Notes under the pieces: model-generated
The model's input: only the letters and a program-made list of their open reading frames with translations
What the model was told of the DNA's origin: nothing
The model's database searches: none
Translations under genes and position numbers: made by a program
In this document: positions 35,583 through 45,754 of the stretch, piece by piece
Layout of the letters: the number at the start of each line of letters is the position of its first letter
Position numbering within the stretch: position 1 is the stretch's first letter
Assembly (NCBI RefSeq): GCF_900589395.1
Contig: NZ_UUIS01000018.1
Span: forward strand, 18,714 to 82,713
Length of the DNA stretch: 64,000 bases
From: Pseudomonas viridiflava
Lineage (GTDB): Bacteria; Pseudomonadota; Gammaproteobacteria; Pseudomonadales; Pseudomonadaceae
Direction: 5' to 3'

Positions 35583-35760
35583 TTAACCCTCGACGCGCAG
35601 CAGGTAGTAAGCCTTGTTGATCATCCCGCGATTCTCGGGAGTATCAAGGACTTCTACAGTGTGACCGATGCGACGCAGACCCAGACCCTTAACGCACAGT
35701 TTGTGGTTAGGAAGACGGCCGGCGACGCTTTTGATCAGCGTTACTTTAACGGTAGCCATG
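35583..35760 (-). pseudogene. rpmD: rpmD (ribosomal protein L30) broken by a one-base insertion
   Basis: From ATG 35760 the frame reads [20 protein letters not shown], as in L30. It then leaves the family sequence (TVR) and stops at TAA 35689-35691 after 23 residues. Without one A of the run AAAA at 35700-35703 the reading becomes [19 protein letters not shown] and continues to the normal end YYLLRVEG and TAA 35583-35585, 58 residues. The span is 178 bases instead of 177. Either L30 is lost here (it is dispensable in E. coli), or the extra base is a sequencing or assembly error, or slippage rescues it. All neighbours are intact. Confidence 0.85.
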
Positions 35761-35761
35761 A

Positions 35762-36262
35762 TCAGACGATCTCCTCAACACGCTTGCCACGCTTGGCAGC
35801 GATGGACTCAGGAGACTGCATGCTCTTCAGACCCTTGAAAGTGGCGTGAACCACGTTTACAGGGTTAGTCGAACCGTAGCACTTGGCCAGAACGTTCTGG
35901 ACACCAGCAACTTCCAGTACGGCACGCATGGCGCCGCCGGCGATGATACCGGTACCTTCCGAAGCAGGCTGCATGTACACCTTCGAGGCGCCGTGGGCGG
36001 ACTTGATAGCGTATTGCAGAGTGGTGCCGTCCAGATCAACCTGGATCATATTGCGACGAGCAGCTTCCATAGCTTTCTGGATAGCGGCAGGTACTTCGCG
36101 CGATTTACCGCGACCGAAGCCAACACGGCCTTTGCCATCACCTACCACGGTCAACGCGGTGAAGGTGAAGATACGACCGCCTTTGACGGTCTTGGCAACG
36201 CGGTTAACCTGGACGAGCTTCTCGATGTAACCTTCGTCGCGTTTTTGGTCGTTATTTGCCAT
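35762..36262 (-). CDS. rpsE: 30S ribosomal protein S5
   Basis: S5 takes part in translational accuracy and mRNA unwinding. The 166-residue protein has the S5 RNA-binding domain ([41 protein letters not shown]) and the spectinomycin loop segment [11 protein letters not shown] in sensitive form. The C-terminal half ([20 protein letters not shown]) is typical. It ends one base before the start of rpmD. Confidence 0.99.
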   Translation of the reverse strand: MANNDQKRDEGYIEKLVQVNRVAKTVKGGRIFTFTALTVVGDGKGRVGFGRGKSREVPAAIQKAMEAARRNMIQVDLDGTTLQYAIKSAHGASKVYMQPASEGTGIIAGGAMRAVLEVAGVQNVLAKCYGSTNPVNVVHATFKGLKSMQSPESIAAKRGKRVEEIV

Positions 36263-36265
36263 AAC

Positions 36266-36616
36266 TTAGAACTCCAGCCCGCCTTCACGAGCAGCATCAG
36301 CCAGCGCTTTGACACGGCCGTGGTACTTGAAGCCAGAACGGTCGAAAGCAACTTGCGATACGCCAGCGGCCTTAGCACGCTCAGCAACCAACTTGCCAAC
36401 CTTAGTGGCCGCCTCGATGTTGCCGGTGGCAGCATCACGCAGTTCTTTGTCCAAAGTCGAGGCGCTTGCCAGGACCTTGCTGCCGTCGGCCGAGATGACC
36501 TGGGCATAAATGTGCTGCGAAGAGCGGTGCACGCAGAGGCGCACGACTTCGAGTTCGTGCATTTTCAGGCGTGCTTTGCGAGCGCGACGCAGTCGGGTAA
36601 CTTTTTTGACGGTCAT
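36266..36616 (-). CDS. rplR: 50S ribosomal protein L18
   Basis: L18 binds 5S rRNA with L5 and L25. The 116-residue protein starts [20 protein letters not shown] and has [20 protein letters not shown] and [20 protein letters not shown], the family signature. It lies three bases before rpsE. Confidence 0.99.
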   Translation of the reverse strand: MTVKKVTRLRRARKARLKMHELEVVRLCVHRSSQHIYAQVISADGSKVLASASTLDKELRDAATGNIEAATKVGKLVAERAKAAGVSQVAFDRSGFKYHGRVKALADAAREGGLEF

Positions 36617-36626
36617 TTGCTATGCC

Positions 36627-37160
36627 CTACTTCTTCTTGGCTTCTTTACGACGGACGACTTCGTCCGCGTAACGCACACCTTTGCCTTTGTACGGCTCAG
36701 GACGGCGGAAGTCGCGGATCTCAGCGGCCACTTGACCAACCAACTGCTTGTCGATACCACGAATCAGGATATCGGTCTGGCTGGGGGTCTCAGCGGTGAT
36801 GCCATTTGGCAGTTCGTAATCCACCGGGTGCGAGAAGCCAAGTGCCAGGTTCAGGACCGAGCCTTTAACTTGCGCCTTGTAACCAACACCGACCAGCTGG
36901 AGCTTGCGCTCGAAGCCTTGGCTTACGCCTTGGACCATGTTGTTGACCAGGGCACGGGTGGTACCGGCCATTGCGCGAGTTTGCTGATCGCCGTTGCGAG
37001 CAGCAAAACGCAGCTCACCGGACTCTTCAACAACTTCAACGGACGAATGGACGTTCAGTTCAAGAGTACCCTTGGTACCCTTCACCGAAAGCTGCTGACC
37101 GACGAGTTTGACTTCGACGCCCGATGGCAGCTTGACGGGGTTCTTAGCTACGCGTGACAT
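36627..37160 (-). CDS. rplF: 50S ribosomal protein L6
   Basis: L6 sits at the base of the L7/L12 stalk near the factor-binding site. The 177-residue protein begins [19 protein letters not shown] and ends with [20 protein letters not shown], the conserved C-terminal signature. ATG 37160 is chosen because an in-frame ATG at 37226 would overlap rpsH with unconserved sequence. Confidence 0.99.
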   Translation of the reverse strand: MSRVAKNPVKLPSGVEVKLVGQQLSVKGTKGTLELNVHSSVEVVEESGELRFAARNGDQQTRAMAGTTRALVNNMVQGVSQGFERKLQLVGVGYKAQVKGSVLNLALGFSHPVDYELPNGITAETPSQTDILIRGIDKQLVGQVAAEIRDFRRPEPYKGKGVRYADEVVRRKEAKKK

Positions 37161-37173
37161 ACCTATCCCCCCC

Positions 37174-37566
37174 TTAGAACACTGTGCAAAGCACTTCGCC
37201 ACCGACACCGGCAGCGCGTGCAGCACGATCCGTCATCACACCTTTGTTGGTGGAGACGATAGACACACCGAGACCGCCACGAACTTTTGGCAGATCGTCG
37301 GAGGACTTGTACTGACGCAGGCCTGGACGGCTGACGCGTTTGACTTCCTCGATGACCGGACGGCCCTCGAAGTACTTCAGCTCGATAGACAGCGAAGGCT
37401 TGACTTCGCCGCTGACCTGGTAATCCGCAATGTAACCTTCGTCCTTCAGGACTTTGGCTACAGCCACCTTCAACGTGGAGGATGGCATGCTTACAACGGG
37501 CTTTTCGGCCATCTGGGCATTACGGATACGAGTTAGCATGTCCGCTAACGGGTCCTGCATACTCAT
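37174..37566 (-). CDS. rpsH: 30S ribosomal protein S8
   Basis: S8 binds helix 21 of 16S rRNA and in E. coli represses the spc operon. The 130-residue protein starts [18 protein letters not shown] and ends with [22 protein letters not shown], the family signature. The rpsN-rpsH gap is unusually long for this cluster (211 bases) and contains the perfect hairpin at 37688-37717. Confidence 0.99.
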   Translation of the reverse strand: MSMQDPLADMLTRIRNAQMAEKPVVSMPSSTLKVAVAKVLKDEGYIADYQVSGEVKPSLSIELKYFEGRPVIEEVKRVSRPGLRQYKSSDDLPKVRGGLGVSIVSTNKGVMTDRAARAAGVGGEVLCTVF

Positions 37567-37687
37567 GGGCTAGACGCTCCTGATACAAAAAATATTAGCC
37601 TTGCGGCTACAACGTGTCGCCGAGCGACTCCGGTTCTTGAAAAACACGGGCTCAGGCGAGCCGGCAATTCTAGACCTAGGGCAGAAA

Positions 37688-37717
37688 TGAATCAAGCCCC
37701 AAAAGGGGCTTGATTCA
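37688..37717 (-). terminator. Perfect 13-bp hairpin between rpsN and rpsH
   Basis: TGAATCAAGCCCC (37688-37700) and GGGGCTTGATTCA (37705-37717) are exact complements around AAAA. On the minus strand TTTCTGCCC follows, so a weak intrinsic terminator, attenuator or processing site is possible. It is the largest gap within the spc operon. Confidence 0.6.
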
Positions 37718-37777
37718 TTATCAGGCTTCGCGCTGACCGACGGTTTGACCCGCCGGCCTTGCGACACGAGATAGGTA

Positions 37778-38083
37778 TTACCAGCTGGCTTTAACCAGAC
37801 CTGGTACGTCACCACGCATAGCGGCTTGACGCAGCATGTTACGGCCAAGGCCGAACTTGCGGTACACGCCGTGCGGACGACCAGTCAGGCGGCAACGGTT
37901 ACGCAGGCGCGCAGCGCTGGCGTCACGTGGTTGCTTCTGCAGAGCTACGGTCGCTTCCCAACGCGCTTCTGGACTTGCGTTCAGATCAACGATGATTGCT
38001 TTCAGCTCGGCACGCTTCTTGGCGTACTTGGCAACGGTGAGCTGACGCTTCAGCTCACGGTTTTTCATGCTCTTCTTGGCCAT
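37778..38083 (-). CDS. rpsN: 30S ribosomal protein S14
   Basis: The 101-residue long form of S14 starts [20 protein letters not shown]. The zinc-type CxxC pairs are absent, and the family signature [19 protein letters not shown] is present, so it is the zinc-independent version. It lies 14 bases after rplE. Confidence 0.99.
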   Translation of the reverse strand: MAKKSMKNRELKRQLTVAKYAKKRAELKAIIVDLNASPEARWEATVALQKQPRDASAARLRNRCRLTGRPHGVYRKFGLGRNMLRQAAMRGDVPGLVKASW

Positions 38084-38097
38084 TAGTCCTACTCCAA

Positions 38098-38637
38098 TCA
38101 GTTGCGGAACGGGAATTTGAAAGCACGCAGCAGTGCGCGGCCTTCTTCATCGTTCTTGGCAGTGGTGGTCAGGGTAATGTCCAGACCGCGCAGAGCATCG
38201 ATCTTGTCGTAATCGATTTCCGGAAAGATGATCTGCTCTTTCACGCCCATGCTGTAGTTGCCACGACCGTCGAAGGACTTGGCATTCAGGCCGCGGAAGT
38301 CGCGAACCCGAGGCAGGGAGATCGACAGCAGACGATCCAGGAATTCATACATACGATCACGGCGCAGAGTGACCTTGACGCCAATCGGCCAGCCTTCACG
38401 GACTTTGAAGCCCGCGATGGATTTACGAGCGTAAGTCACAATGGCTTTCTGACCGGTGATCTTTTCCAGATCAGCCACAGCGTGTTCGATGACTTTCTTG
38501 TCGCCGATCGCTTCGCCCAGACCCATGTTCAGGGTGATTTTGGTAACGCGCGGAACTTCCATCACGTTCGCCAGCTTAAGTTCATCCTTAAGCTTGGGAG
38601 CGATTTCCTTCCGATAAATCTCTTTCAGTCGTGCCAT
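38098..38637 (-). CDS. rplE: 50S ribosomal protein L5
   Basis: L5 binds 5S rRNA and contacts P-site tRNA. The 179-residue protein starts [20 protein letters not shown] and contains [20 protein letters not shown] and the end [19 protein letters not shown]. It lies 20 bases after rplX. Confidence 0.99.
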   Translation of the reverse strand: MARLKEIYRKEIAPKLKDELKLANVMEVPRVTKITLNMGLGEAIGDKKVIEHAVADLEKITGQKAIVTYARKSIAGFKVREGWPIGVKVTLRRDRMYEFLDRLLSISLPRVRDFRGLNAKSFDGRGNYSMGVKEQIIFPEIDYDKIDALRGLDITLTTTAKNDEEGRALLRAFKFPFRN

Positions 38638-38657
38638 GGTCTTCTACCTAGCAGTGT

Positions 38658-38972
38658 TCAAGCATCAACCGCTTTTTGGGTCGACTTGAAGACACGAATT
38701 TTTTTGCCTTCTTCAACTTTGAAGCCTACGCGATCAGCCTTGCTGGTTTCGCTGTTGAAAATGGCTACGTTAGAAGCGTGCAATGGCGCTTCTTTCTCGA
38801 CGATACCGCCCTGTACGCCCGACATCGGGTTAGGCTTGGTATGGCGCTTGACCAGGTTGATCCCACCCACGACCAGACGGTCGTCAGCGAGCACCTTCAG
38901 CACCTTACCGCGCTTACCTTTGTCTTTGCCGGCGATCACGATGATCTCGTCGTCACGACGAATCTTTTGCAT
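38658..38972 (-). CDS. rplX: 50S ribosomal protein L24
   Basis: L24 starts large-subunit assembly. The 104-residue protein starts [20 protein letters not shown], a KOW motif, followed by [16 protein letters not shown] and a C-terminal SH3-like end. It lies 11 bases after rplN. Confidence 0.99.
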   Translation of the reverse strand: MQKIRRDDEIIVIAGKDKGKRGKVLKVLADDRLVVGGINLVKRHTKPNPMSGVQGGIVEKEAPLHASNVAIFNSETSKADRVGFKVEEGKKIRVFKSTQKAVDA

Positions 38973-38983
38973 GTCGGATCTCC

Positions 38984-39352
38984 TTACAGCACTTCAGGGG
39001 CGAGCGAGACGATCTTCATGAACTTCTCACCGCGAAGTTCACGTGTCACTGGCCCAAAGATACGGGTACCGATCGGCTCTTGCTTGTTGTTCAACAGAAC
39101 AGCAGCGTTACCATCGAAGCGAATGATCGAACCGTCAGCACGACGAACGCCGTGACGGGTGCGGACTACAACAGCAGTCATCACCTGGCCTTTCTTCACT
39201 TTACCGCGAGGAATGGCTTCCTTGACGGTCACTTTGATGATGTCACCGATACCGGCGTAACGACGATGAGAACCGCCCAACACCTTGATGCACATCACAC
39301 GGCGAGCGCCACTGTTGTCGGCCACATCGAGCATGGATTGAGTCTGAATCAT
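38984..39352 (-). CDS. rplN: 50S ribosomal protein L14
   Basis: L14 bridges to the small subunit and is the site where RsfS binds. The 122-residue protein starts [20 protein letters not shown] and has [20 protein letters not shown] and the final [21 protein letters not shown]. It is the first gene of the spc operon, 23 bases after rpsQ, with no terminator separating it from the S10 genes. Confidence 0.99.
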   Translation of the reverse strand: MIQTQSMLDVADNSGARRVMCIKVLGGSHRRYAGIGDIIKVTVKEAIPRGKVKKGQVMTAVVVRTRHGVRRADGSIIRFDGNAAVLLNNKQEPIGTRIFGPVTRELRGEKFMKIVSLAPEVL

Positions 39353-39375
39353 AAAATTTCTCCGACCCCTAGCCC

Positions 39376-39642
39376 TTAGACTTCCACAGCGCGTTCGAGG
39401 ATCTCAACCAGGGCCCAAGACTTGGTCTTGGCTACCGGACGAGTTTCACGAATCGTGACCTTGTCGCCGATGTGGCACTGATTGGTTTCGTCGTGCGCGT
39501 GCAGCTTAGTCGAACGCTTAACGTATTTACCGTAGATCGGGTGCTTTACGCGACGCTCGATCAGAACGGTGATGGTCTTGTCCATTTTGTCGCTGACGAC
39601 ACGGCCGGTCAGCGTGCGGACGGTTTTTTCAGCTTCAGCCAT
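39376..39642 (-). CDS. rpsQ: 30S ribosomal protein S17
   Basis: S17 is an OB-fold primary 16S rRNA binder. The 88-residue protein has [20 protein letters not shown] and the signature [21 protein letters not shown] 39642 ([11 protein letters not shown]) is preferred over 39648. It lies two bases after rpmC, closing the S10 operon. Confidence 0.99.
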   Translation of the reverse strand: MAEAEKTVRTLTGRVVSDKMDKTITVLIERRVKHPIYGKYVKRSTKLHAHDETNQCHIGDKVTIRETRPVAKTKSWALVEILERAVEV

Positions 39643-39644
39643 GA

Positions 39645-39836
39645 TCACTTACCTGCCTGCTGGTTGAGCACAGTTTTCACGCGAGCGATGTCACGCTTAA
39701 CTTGCGAGAGCAGGTGCGACTGCCCCAACTGACCAGTTGCTTTCTGCATACGCAGATTGAACTGGTCGCGCAGCAGGCCGAGCAGTTGCTCGTTCAGCTG
39801 CTGTGCTGATTTCTCACGAAGTTCATTCGCTTTCAT
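39645..39836 (-). CDS. rpmC: 50S ribosomal protein L29
   Basis: L29 lies at the tunnel exit and helps dock SRP and trigger factor. The 63-residue helical protein starts [19 protein letters not shown] and has [14 protein letters not shown] and [13 protein letters not shown]. Its ATG overlaps the rplP stop by one base (TGATG). Confidence 0.98.
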
Positions 39837-40249
39837 CACATCACCGTCCGCTTAACAAAGGAGGTGGCGAGCGGCAGCTTTGCAGCCGCCAAGGCAAAAG
39901 CCTCACGCGCCAACTCTTCAGAAACACCTTCGATCTCGTACAGGACTTTGCCTGGCTGGATCTGGGCAACCCAGTATTCTACCGAACCCTTACCTTTACC
40001 CATCCGCACTTCGAGAGGCTTCTTGGTGACCGGCTTGTCCGGGAATACACGGATCCAGATCTTGCCGCCACGTTTTACGTGACGGGTCAGGGCACGACGT
40101 GCCGACTCGATCTGACGGGCGGTGAGACGACCGCGGGCAACAGCTTTCAGCGCGAATTCGCCGAAGCTGACCTTGCTACCGCGCAGTGCCAGACCACGGT
40201 TGTGGCCAGTCATCTGCTTGCGGAACTTCGTACGCTTTGGTTGCAACAT
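39836..40249 (-). CDS. rplP: 50S ribosomal protein L16
   Basis: L16 organises the A site of the large subunit. The 137-residue protein starts [20 protein letters not shown] and contains [20 protein letters not shown] text ([20 protein letters not shown]) and [19 protein letters not shown]. The EYWVA...ARE region includes the arginine hydroxylated in E. coli. It is 12 bases after rpsC. Confidence 0.99.
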
Positions 40250-40261
40250 TTGGCGTACCCC

Positions 40262-40948
40262 TTACTTGGCAGCTTTTTTACGAGGCGCTGGTGCTTGAGG
40301 TTTCAGCTCTTCCTGGCGACCACCAATTACTTCGCCTTTGAAGATCCAAACCTTTACACCGATCACACCGTAGGTGGTGTGAGCTTCGTAAGTGGCATAG
40401 TCGATGTCGGCACGCAGGGTGTGCAGTGGCACACGCCCTTCGCGATACCATTCAGTACGTGCGATTTCAGCACCGCCGAGACGACCGCTCACCTGGATCT
40501 TGATGCCTTTGGCACCAATGCGGATGGCGTTCTGTACGGCGCGCTTCATGGCGCGACGGAACATCACACGACGCTCCAGCTGCTGAGCAACGCTCTGGGC
40601 AACCAGCATACCGTCGAGTTCCGGCTTGCGGATCTCTTCGATATTGATGTGCACGGGCACACCCATTTGCTTGGTCAGGTCCTGACGCAGTTTTTCAACA
40701 TCCTCACCCTTCTTGCCGATCACAATGCCGGGACGAGCGGTGTGGATGGTGATGCGTGCTGTCTGAGCCGGACGATGGATATCGATACGGCTTACGGACG
40801 CGCTTTTTAATTTGTCCTGGAGGTACTCACGCACTTTCAGATCTGCCAACAGGTAGTCTGCATAAGTGCGGCCGTCTGCGTACCAGACGGAGGTGTGCTC
40901 CTTGACGATTCCCAGGCGAATGCCAATGGGATGTACTTTCTGACCCAT
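40262..40948 (-). CDS. rpsC: 30S ribosomal protein S3
   Basis: S3 lines the mRNA entry channel and has helicase activity with S4 and S5. The 228-residue protein starts [18 protein letters not shown] and contains a KH domain ([20 protein letters not shown]) and the C-terminal signature [23 protein letters not shown] 40948 is chosen because an in-frame start at 41032 lies inside rplV. Confidence 0.99.
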   Translation of the reverse strand: MGQKVHPIGIRLGIVKEHTSVWYADGRTYADYLLADLKVREYLQDKLKSASVSRIDIHRPAQTARITIHTARPGIVIGKKGEDVEKLRQDLTKQMGVPVHINIEEIRKPELDGMLVAQSVAQQLERRVMFRRAMKRAVQNAIRIGAKGIKIQVSGRLGGAEIARTEWYREGRVPLHTLRADIDYATYEAHTTYGVIGVKVWIFKGEVIGGRQEELKPQAPAPRKKAAK

Positions 40949-40961
40949 CTCTTCGACTCCG

Positions 40962-41294
40962 TTACTTGTCAGCAACCTTGACAGTGATATGGCAAGACCG
41001 CTTGACGATGCGATCAGCACGGCCTTTGGCACGTGGCATGATGCGCTTCAGCGAACGCCCTTCGTTGACGAAAACGGTGGAGACCTTCAGGTCATCAACG
41101 TCTGCGCCTTCGTTATGCTCGGCGTTGGCTACGGCCGACTCCAGCAATTTTTTCAGGATCTCAGCGGCTTTTTTGCTGCTGAAAGCCAACAGGTTGAGCG
41201 CCTCGCCCACCTTCTTCCCGCGAATCTGGTCGGCGACCAAGCGGGCTTTCTGGGCGGAGATTCGAGCGCCCGACAACTTAGCGGCTACTTCCAT
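40962..41294 (-). CDS. rplV: 50S ribosomal protein L22
   Basis: L22 lines the peptide tunnel, where macrolide resistance changes occur. The 110-residue protein has [20 protein letters not shown] and the loop [20 protein letters not shown] in usual form, with no visible insertion or deletion. It lies 13 bases after rpsS. Confidence 0.99.
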   Translation of the reverse strand: MEVAAKLSGARISAQKARLVADQIRGKKVGEALNLLAFSSKKAAEILKKLLESAVANAEHNEGADVDDLKVSTVFVNEGRSLKRIMPRAKGRADRIVKRSCHITVKVADK

Positions 41295-41307
41295 CGTTCC
41301 TTACCCC

Positions 41308-41583
41308 TTAACGCTTGGCTTTCTTGTCTGCCACGTGCCCGCGATAAGTACGGGTACCGGCAAACTCGCCCAGTTTATGGCCAACCATGTCTTCACTTAC
41401 CAGAACTGGTACGTGTTGGCGGCCGTTGTGTACTGCGATGGTCAAACCGACCATTTGTGGCAGGATGATCGAACGACGAGACCAGGTCTTAACTGGTTTG
41501 CGATCGTTCTTCTCCGCCGCCACTTCGATCTTCTTCAGTAGGTGAAGATCAATAAAAGGACCTTTTTTCAGAGAACGTGGCAC
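41308..41583 (-). CDS. rpsS: 30S ribosomal protein S19
   Basis: S19 sits in the head and pairs with S13. The 91-residue protein starts [20 protein letters not shown] and has the signature [20 protein letters not shown]. It lies 16 bases after rplB. Confidence 0.99.
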   Translation of the reverse strand: MPRSLKKGPFIDLHLLKKIEVAAEKNDRKPVKTWSRRSIILPQMVGLTIAVHNGRQHVPVLVSEDMVGHKLGEFAGTRTYRGHVADKKAKR

Positions 41584-41599
41584 TGTCGTATCCCTCTAT

Positions 41600-42424
41600 T
41601 TACTTGCGACGACGGACGATCATTTTGTCGGTACGCTTATTACCACGAGTCTTCGCACCCTTGGTTGGGAAGCCCCATGGCGATACCGGATGACGACCAC
41701 CGGAGGTACGACCTTCACCACCACCATGTGGGTGGTCAACCGGGTTCATGGCAACACCACGAACGGTTGGGCGAACGCCACGCCAGCGTTTGGCACCAGC
41801 TTTACCCAGCGAACGCAGGCTGTGCTCGGAGTTCGAGACTTCACCCAGCGTTGCACGGCACTCGGCCAGTACTTTACGCATTTCGCCGGAGCGAAGACGC
41901 AGAGTCACGTAGACACCTTCACGAGCGATCAGCTGAGCGGATGCGCCAGCGGAACGTGCGATCTGGGCGCCTTTGCCAGGCTTGAGCTCGATAGCGTGAA
42001 TGGTGCTACCGACAGGAATGCTGCGAAGCTGCAGAGTGTTACCAGGCTTGATTGGAGCCAGGGCACCGGAGATCAGCTGGTCGCCTGCACTCACGCCTTT
42101 AGGGGCGATGATGTAGCGACGCTCGCCGTCTGCATAACGCAGCAGGGCAATGTGAGCAGTACGGTTTGGATCGTATTCGATACGCTCGACGATGGCAGCG
42201 ATGCCATCCTTGTCGTTGCGACGGAAATCGACCAGACGATAATGCTGCTTGTGACCACCACCAATGTGACGAGTAGTGATACGACCATTGTTGTTACGAC
42301 CACCAGACTTCGATTTTTTCTCGAGCAGCGGTGCGTGAGGAGCGCCTTTATGCAGCTCCTTGTTGACCACCTTGACCACAAAACGGCGGCCAGGGGAAGT
42401 CGGTTTGCATTTAACGATTGCCAT
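41600..42424 (-). CDS. rplB: 50S ribosomal protein L2
   Basis: L2 is needed for subunit joining and peptidyl transfer. The 274-residue protein starts [20 protein letters not shown] and ends with the conserved region [20 protein letters not shown], which includes the histidine important for peptidyl transferase. It lies 14 bases after rplW. Confidence 0.99.
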   Translation of the reverse strand: MAIVKCKPTSPGRRFVVKVVNKELHKGAPHAPLLEKKSKSGGRNNNGRITTRHIGGGHKQHYRLVDFRRNDKDGIAAIVERIEYDPNRTAHIALLRYADGERRYIIAPKGVSAGDQLISGALAPIKPGNTLQLRSIPVGSTIHAIELKPGKGAQIARSAGASAQLIAREGVYVTLRLRSGEMRKVLAECRATLGEVSNSEHSLRSLGKAGAKRWRGVRPTVRGVAMNPVDHPHGGGEGRTSGGRHPVSPWGFPTKGAKTRGNKRTDKMIVRRRK

Positions 42425-42438
42425 GATGCACCCCTTCC

Positions 42439-42738
42439 TTACTCAGCACTGCTGCTGAAATCGAGATCTTGGCCTGGCTGAAGGGAGATAACTGCCTTCT
42501 TCCAGTCATTACGCTTGCCCAGACCGCGAGCAGTGCGCTTAGTCTTACCCAGAACATTCAGGGTCGTGACGCGCTCTACCTTCACGCTGAACAGCGCTTC
42601 GACAGCCTTCTTGATTTCAAGCTTGGTTGCATCGGTCGCAACCTTGAATACGAACTGACCTTTCTTGTCAGCCAGAACTGTGGCCTTCTCGGAAACATGC
42701 GGGCCAAGCAGAACTTTAAATACGCGTTCCTGGTTCAT
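42439..42738 (-). CDS. rplW: 50S ribosomal protein L23
   Basis: L23 is the main docking site for trigger factor and SRP. The 99-residue protein starts [20 protein letters not shown] and has [20 protein letters not shown]. It overlaps the rplD stop by four bases. Confidence 0.99.
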   Translation of the reverse strand: MNQERVFKVLLGPHVSEKATVLADKKGQFVFKVATDATKLEIKKAVEALFSVKVERVTTLNVLGKTKRTARGLGKRNDWKKAVISLQPGQDLDFSSSAE

Positions 42739-43337
42739 CCCAGCAGCTCCTCGAATTTCTTCACGGCCGACACGGTAATCAGAACCTTGTCGTATGCGAT
42801 CAGACTGACCGGATCGGAACCCTGTACGTCACGAACATCGACGTGCGGCAGGTTGCGAGCAGCCAGGTACAGATTCTGGTCAACGGCGTCAGAAACGATC
42901 AGGACGTCGGTAAGACCCATGTCATTCAGCTTGCCCAGCAGGTCTTTGGTTTTCGGCGCTTCTACGGAGAAGTCCTGAACCACGACCAGGCGATCAGTAC
43001 GTACCAGCTCGGCGAGGATGGAGCGCAGTGCTGCGCGATACATCTTCTTGTTGAGCTTTTGCGAGTGATCCTGAGGACGCGCTGCGAAAGTGGTGCCGCC
43101 GCCGCGCCAGATTGGGCTGCGGATAGTACCGGCACGAGCACGGCCAGTACCTTTCTGACGCCAAGGGCGCTTACCGCCACCGGATACGTCGGAACGGGTC
43201 TTTTGCTGCTTGCTGCCCTGACGACCGCCAGCCATGTAGGCCACGACTGCCTGGTGCACCAGCGTCTCGTTGAATTCGCCGCCAAATGTCAGTTCGGAAA
43301 CTTCGATTGCCTGAGCGTCATTTACGTTTAATTGCAT
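42735..43337 (-). CDS. rplD: 50S ribosomal protein L4
   Basis: L4 lines the tunnel and in E. coli represses the S10 operon. The 200-residue protein has the extended loop with [20 protein letters not shown] and [20 protein letters not shown]. It lies 12 bases after rplC and overlaps rplW. Confidence 0.99.
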   Translation of the reverse strand: MQLNVNDAQAIEVSELTFGGEFNETLVHQAVVAYMAGGRQGSKQQKTRSDVSGGGKRPWRQKGTGRARAGTIRSPIWRGGGTTFAARPQDHSQKLNKKMYRAALRSILAELVRTDRLVVVQDFSVEAPKTKDLLGKLNDMGLTDVLIVSDAVDQNLYLAARNLPHVDVRDVQGSDPVSLIAYDKVLITVSAVKKFEELLG

Positions 43338-43349
43338 GTCAGCTTCCCC

Positions 43350-43985
43350 TTAACCGCGAGCCTTGGCTGCTGGACGTACAACCAGATTGCCGCCAGTAGC
43401 GCCAGGAACGGCACCCTTGACCAGCAGCAGGTTGCGTTCAGCGTCCACGCGCACTACTTCAAGGGACTGCACGGTCACGCGCTCAGCGCCCATATGACCG
43501 GACATTTTCTTGCCCTTGAATACACGACCAGGAGTCTGGCACTGGCCGATAGAGCCCGGGACACGGTGGGAGACCGAGTTACCGTGGGTGTTATCTTGGC
43601 CGCGGAAATTCCAGCGCTTGATAGTACCCGCGAAGCCCTTACCCTTGGACTGACCGGTAACATCTACCAGTTGGCCTGCGGCAAAGATCTCGGCATTGAT
43701 CAGATCGCCAGCCTTGTATTCGCCTTCTTCAAGACGGAATTCCAGGACAGTACGACCTGCAGCAACGTTGGCCTTGGCGAAGTGACCCGCCTGAGCTGCG
43801 GTCACACGCGAAGCGCGACGCTCGCCGACAGTGACTTGCACTGCACGATAGCCATCGGTTTCTTCGGTTTTGAACTGAGTGACGCGATTCGGCTCGATCT
43901 CAATGACCGTGACCGGAATGGAGACACCTTCTTCGGTGAAAATGCGGGTCATCCCACACTTACGCCCGACTACACCAATAGTCAT
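43350..43985 (-). CDS. rplC: 50S ribosomal protein L3
   Basis: L3 begins large-subunit assembly and reaches toward the peptidyl transferase centre. The 211-residue protein starts [20 protein letters not shown] and contains [20 protein letters not shown] and [20 protein letters not shown] with the modified Gln region. ATG 43985 is the conserved start rather than 44018. Confidence 0.99.
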   Translation of the reverse strand: MTIGVVGRKCGMTRIFTEEGVSIPVTVIEIEPNRVTQFKTEETDGYRAVQVTVGERRASRVTAAQAGHFAKANVAAGRTVLEFRLEEGEYKAGDLINAEIFAAGQLVDVTGQSKGKGFAGTIKRWNFRGQDNTHGNSVSHRVPGSIGQCQTPGRVFKGKKMSGHMGAERVTVQSLEVVRVDAERNLLLVKGAVPGATGGNLVVRPAAKARG

Positions 43986-44066
43986 GTTATAAACCTCATG
44001 AGTGTACGGGGCTTTCACCCGCTATGGCCGCCCATTTCAGAGCGTTACACGACTAAGACCCAAGTC

Positions 44067-44378
44067 TTAGCCGAGGCTGATCTGTACTTCCACACCGGCC
44101 GCAAGATCCAGCTTCATAAGAGCGTCAACGGTTTTATCCGTTGGCTGGACGATATCCAGGACGCGCTTGTGAGTGCGGATTTCGTACTGGTCGCGCGCGT
44201 CTTTGTTGACGTGCGGGGAAACCAGAACGGTGAACCGCTCCTTACGGGTAGGCAGTGGAATAGGACCACGCACCTGTGCACCAGTACGTTTCGCGGTTTC
44301 CACGATTTCCTGGGTCGATTGGTCGATCAGGCGATGGTCAAAAGCCTTCAACCTGATACGGATTTGTTGATTTTGCAT
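44067..44378 (-). CDS. rpsJ: 30S ribosomal protein S10 / NusE
   Basis: S10 is a small-subunit head protein and, as NusE, the partner of NusB (5480-5977) in antitermination. The 103-residue protein starts [20 protein letters not shown] and has the signature [23 protein letters not shown] 44378 fits the conserved start; 44417 would add 13 unconserved residues. It is first in the S10 operon, behind a strong promoter. Confidence 0.99.
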
Positions 44379-44440
44379 TGGATTCCAGACTCCGATTGCT
44401 ATTCCCACCGAGCGCAATAGGCCCGATTAAAGGAGGCGCA

Positions 44441-44469
44441 ATTCTATAGACGCCCTTGGACAGTGTCAA
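44441..44469 (-). promoter_or_regulatory. Sigma-70 promoter of the S10 operon
   Basis: On the minus strand TTGACA (44469-44464) and TAGAAT (44446-44441) are separated by 17 bases, close to consensus. It lies between the tuf terminator and rpsJ, 63 bases before the start codon. Confidence 0.88.
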
Positions 44470-44476
44470 CCAAATA

Positions 44477-44505
44477 AAAAAGCCCCCGCAAGGCGGGGGC
44501 TTTTT
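44477..44505 (-). terminator. Intrinsic terminator after tuf
   Basis: GCCCCCGC (44482-44489) pairs with GCGGGGGC (44493-44500) around AAG, flanked by runs of A and T that extend the stem and give a U-tail TTTTTTATTT on the minus strand. It closes the str operon. Confidence 0.95.
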
Positions 44506-44519
44506 CTTTACATCAACGC

Positions 44520-45713
44520 TTAGGCGATGATTTTGGCCACGACGCCGGCGCCGACGGTACGACCGCCTTCACGAATGGCGAAACGCAGACCATCTTCCAT
44601 AGCGATAGGCTTGATCAGGGTAACGGAAACTTTCACGTTATCACCTGGCATTACCATCTCTACGCCTTCCGGCAGTTCGCAGCTACCGGTTACGTCGGTA
44701 GTACGGAAGTAGAACTGAGGACGGTAGCCTTTGAAGAATGGCGTGTGACGGCCACCTTCTTCTTTGCTCAGAACATAGATTTCAGCTTCGAACTGAGTGT
44801 GCGGCTTGACGGTGCCTGGCTTGACCAGAACCTGGCCACGCTCGACGTCGTCACGCTTGGTGCCACGCAGCAGAACGCCACAGTTCTCACCAGCACGGCC
44901 TTCGTCCAGCAGCTTGCGGAACATCTCGACGCCAGTGCAAGTAGTCTTGGTGGTGTCACGCAGACCCACGATTTCTACTTCTTCCTGGATCTTGATGATG
45001 CCACGCTCAACACGACCGGTTACAACAGTACCGCGACCCGAGATCGAGAACACGTCTTCGATTGGCATCAGGAACGGCTTGTCGATCGCACGAACTGGTT
45101 CTGGGATGTAGGTATCCAGAGTCTCAACCAGCTTCTTGACGGCCGAGGTACCCATTTCGTTGTCGTCTTGGCCGTTCAGAGCCATCAGAGCCGAACCGAT
45201 GATGATTGGAGTGTCATCACCTGGGAAGTCGTAGGTGCTCAGCAGGTCGCGAACTTCCATCTCGACCAGTTCCAGCAGCTCTGCGTCGTCAACCATGTCA
45301 GCCTTGTTCAGGAAGACAACGATGTACGGAACGCCAACCTGACGGGACAGCAGGATGTGCTCACGAGTTTGCGGCATCGGGCCATCGGCAGCCGAGCAAA
45401 CCAGGATCGCGCCGTCCATCTGGGCAGCACCGGTGATCATGTTTTTTACGTAGTCGGCGTGACCTGGGCAGTCAACGTGCGCGTAGTGACGCACGGCCGA
45501 ATCGTACTCAACGTGAGCGGTGTTGATGGTGATACCACGAGCTTTTTCTTCTGGCGCGCTGTCGATCTTGTCGAAGTCAACTTTTGCCGAACCGAAAACT
45601 TCGGAGCAAACGCGAGTCAGAGCAGCAGTCAGAGTGGTTTTACCGTGGTCGACGTGACCGATGGTGCCTACGTTGACGTGCGGTTTGTTACGTTGAAATT
45701 TTTCTTTAGCCAC
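44520..45713 (-). CDS. tuf: Elongation factor Tu
   Basis: EF-Tu brings aminoacyl-tRNA to the ribosome. The 397-residue protein has the P-loop GHVDHGKT (19-26), [20 protein letters not shown], and domains 2 and 3 with the usual [19 protein letters not shown] and [13 protein letters not shown]. It is last in the str operon, 41 bases after fusA. No second copy lies between the tRNA genes at 61033-61207, where pseudomonads with two tuf genes carry one. Confidence 0.99.
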   Translation of the reverse strand: MAKEKFQRNKPHVNVGTIGHVDHGKTTLTAALTRVCSEVFGSAKVDFDKIDSAPEEKARGITINTAHVEYDSAVRHYAHVDCPGHADYVKNMITGAAQMDGAILVCSAADGPMPQTREHILLSRQVGVPYIVVFLNKADMVDDAELLELVEMEVRDLLSTYDFPGDDTPIIIGSALMALNGQDDNEMGTSAVKKLVETLDTYIPEPVRAIDKPFLMPIEDVFSISGRGTVVTGRVERGIIKIQEEVEIVGLRDTTKTTCTGVEMFRKLLDEGRAGENCGVLLRGTKRDDVERGQVLVKPGTVKPHTQFEAEIYVLSKEEGGRHTPFFKGYRPQFYFRTTDVTGSCELPEGVEMVMPGDNVKVSVTLIKPIAMEDGLRFAIREGGRTVGAGVVAKIIA

Positions 45714-45754
45714 GACAGTGAACTCCTAGCCTAAAGGGGGATTAACTCAGCTAA

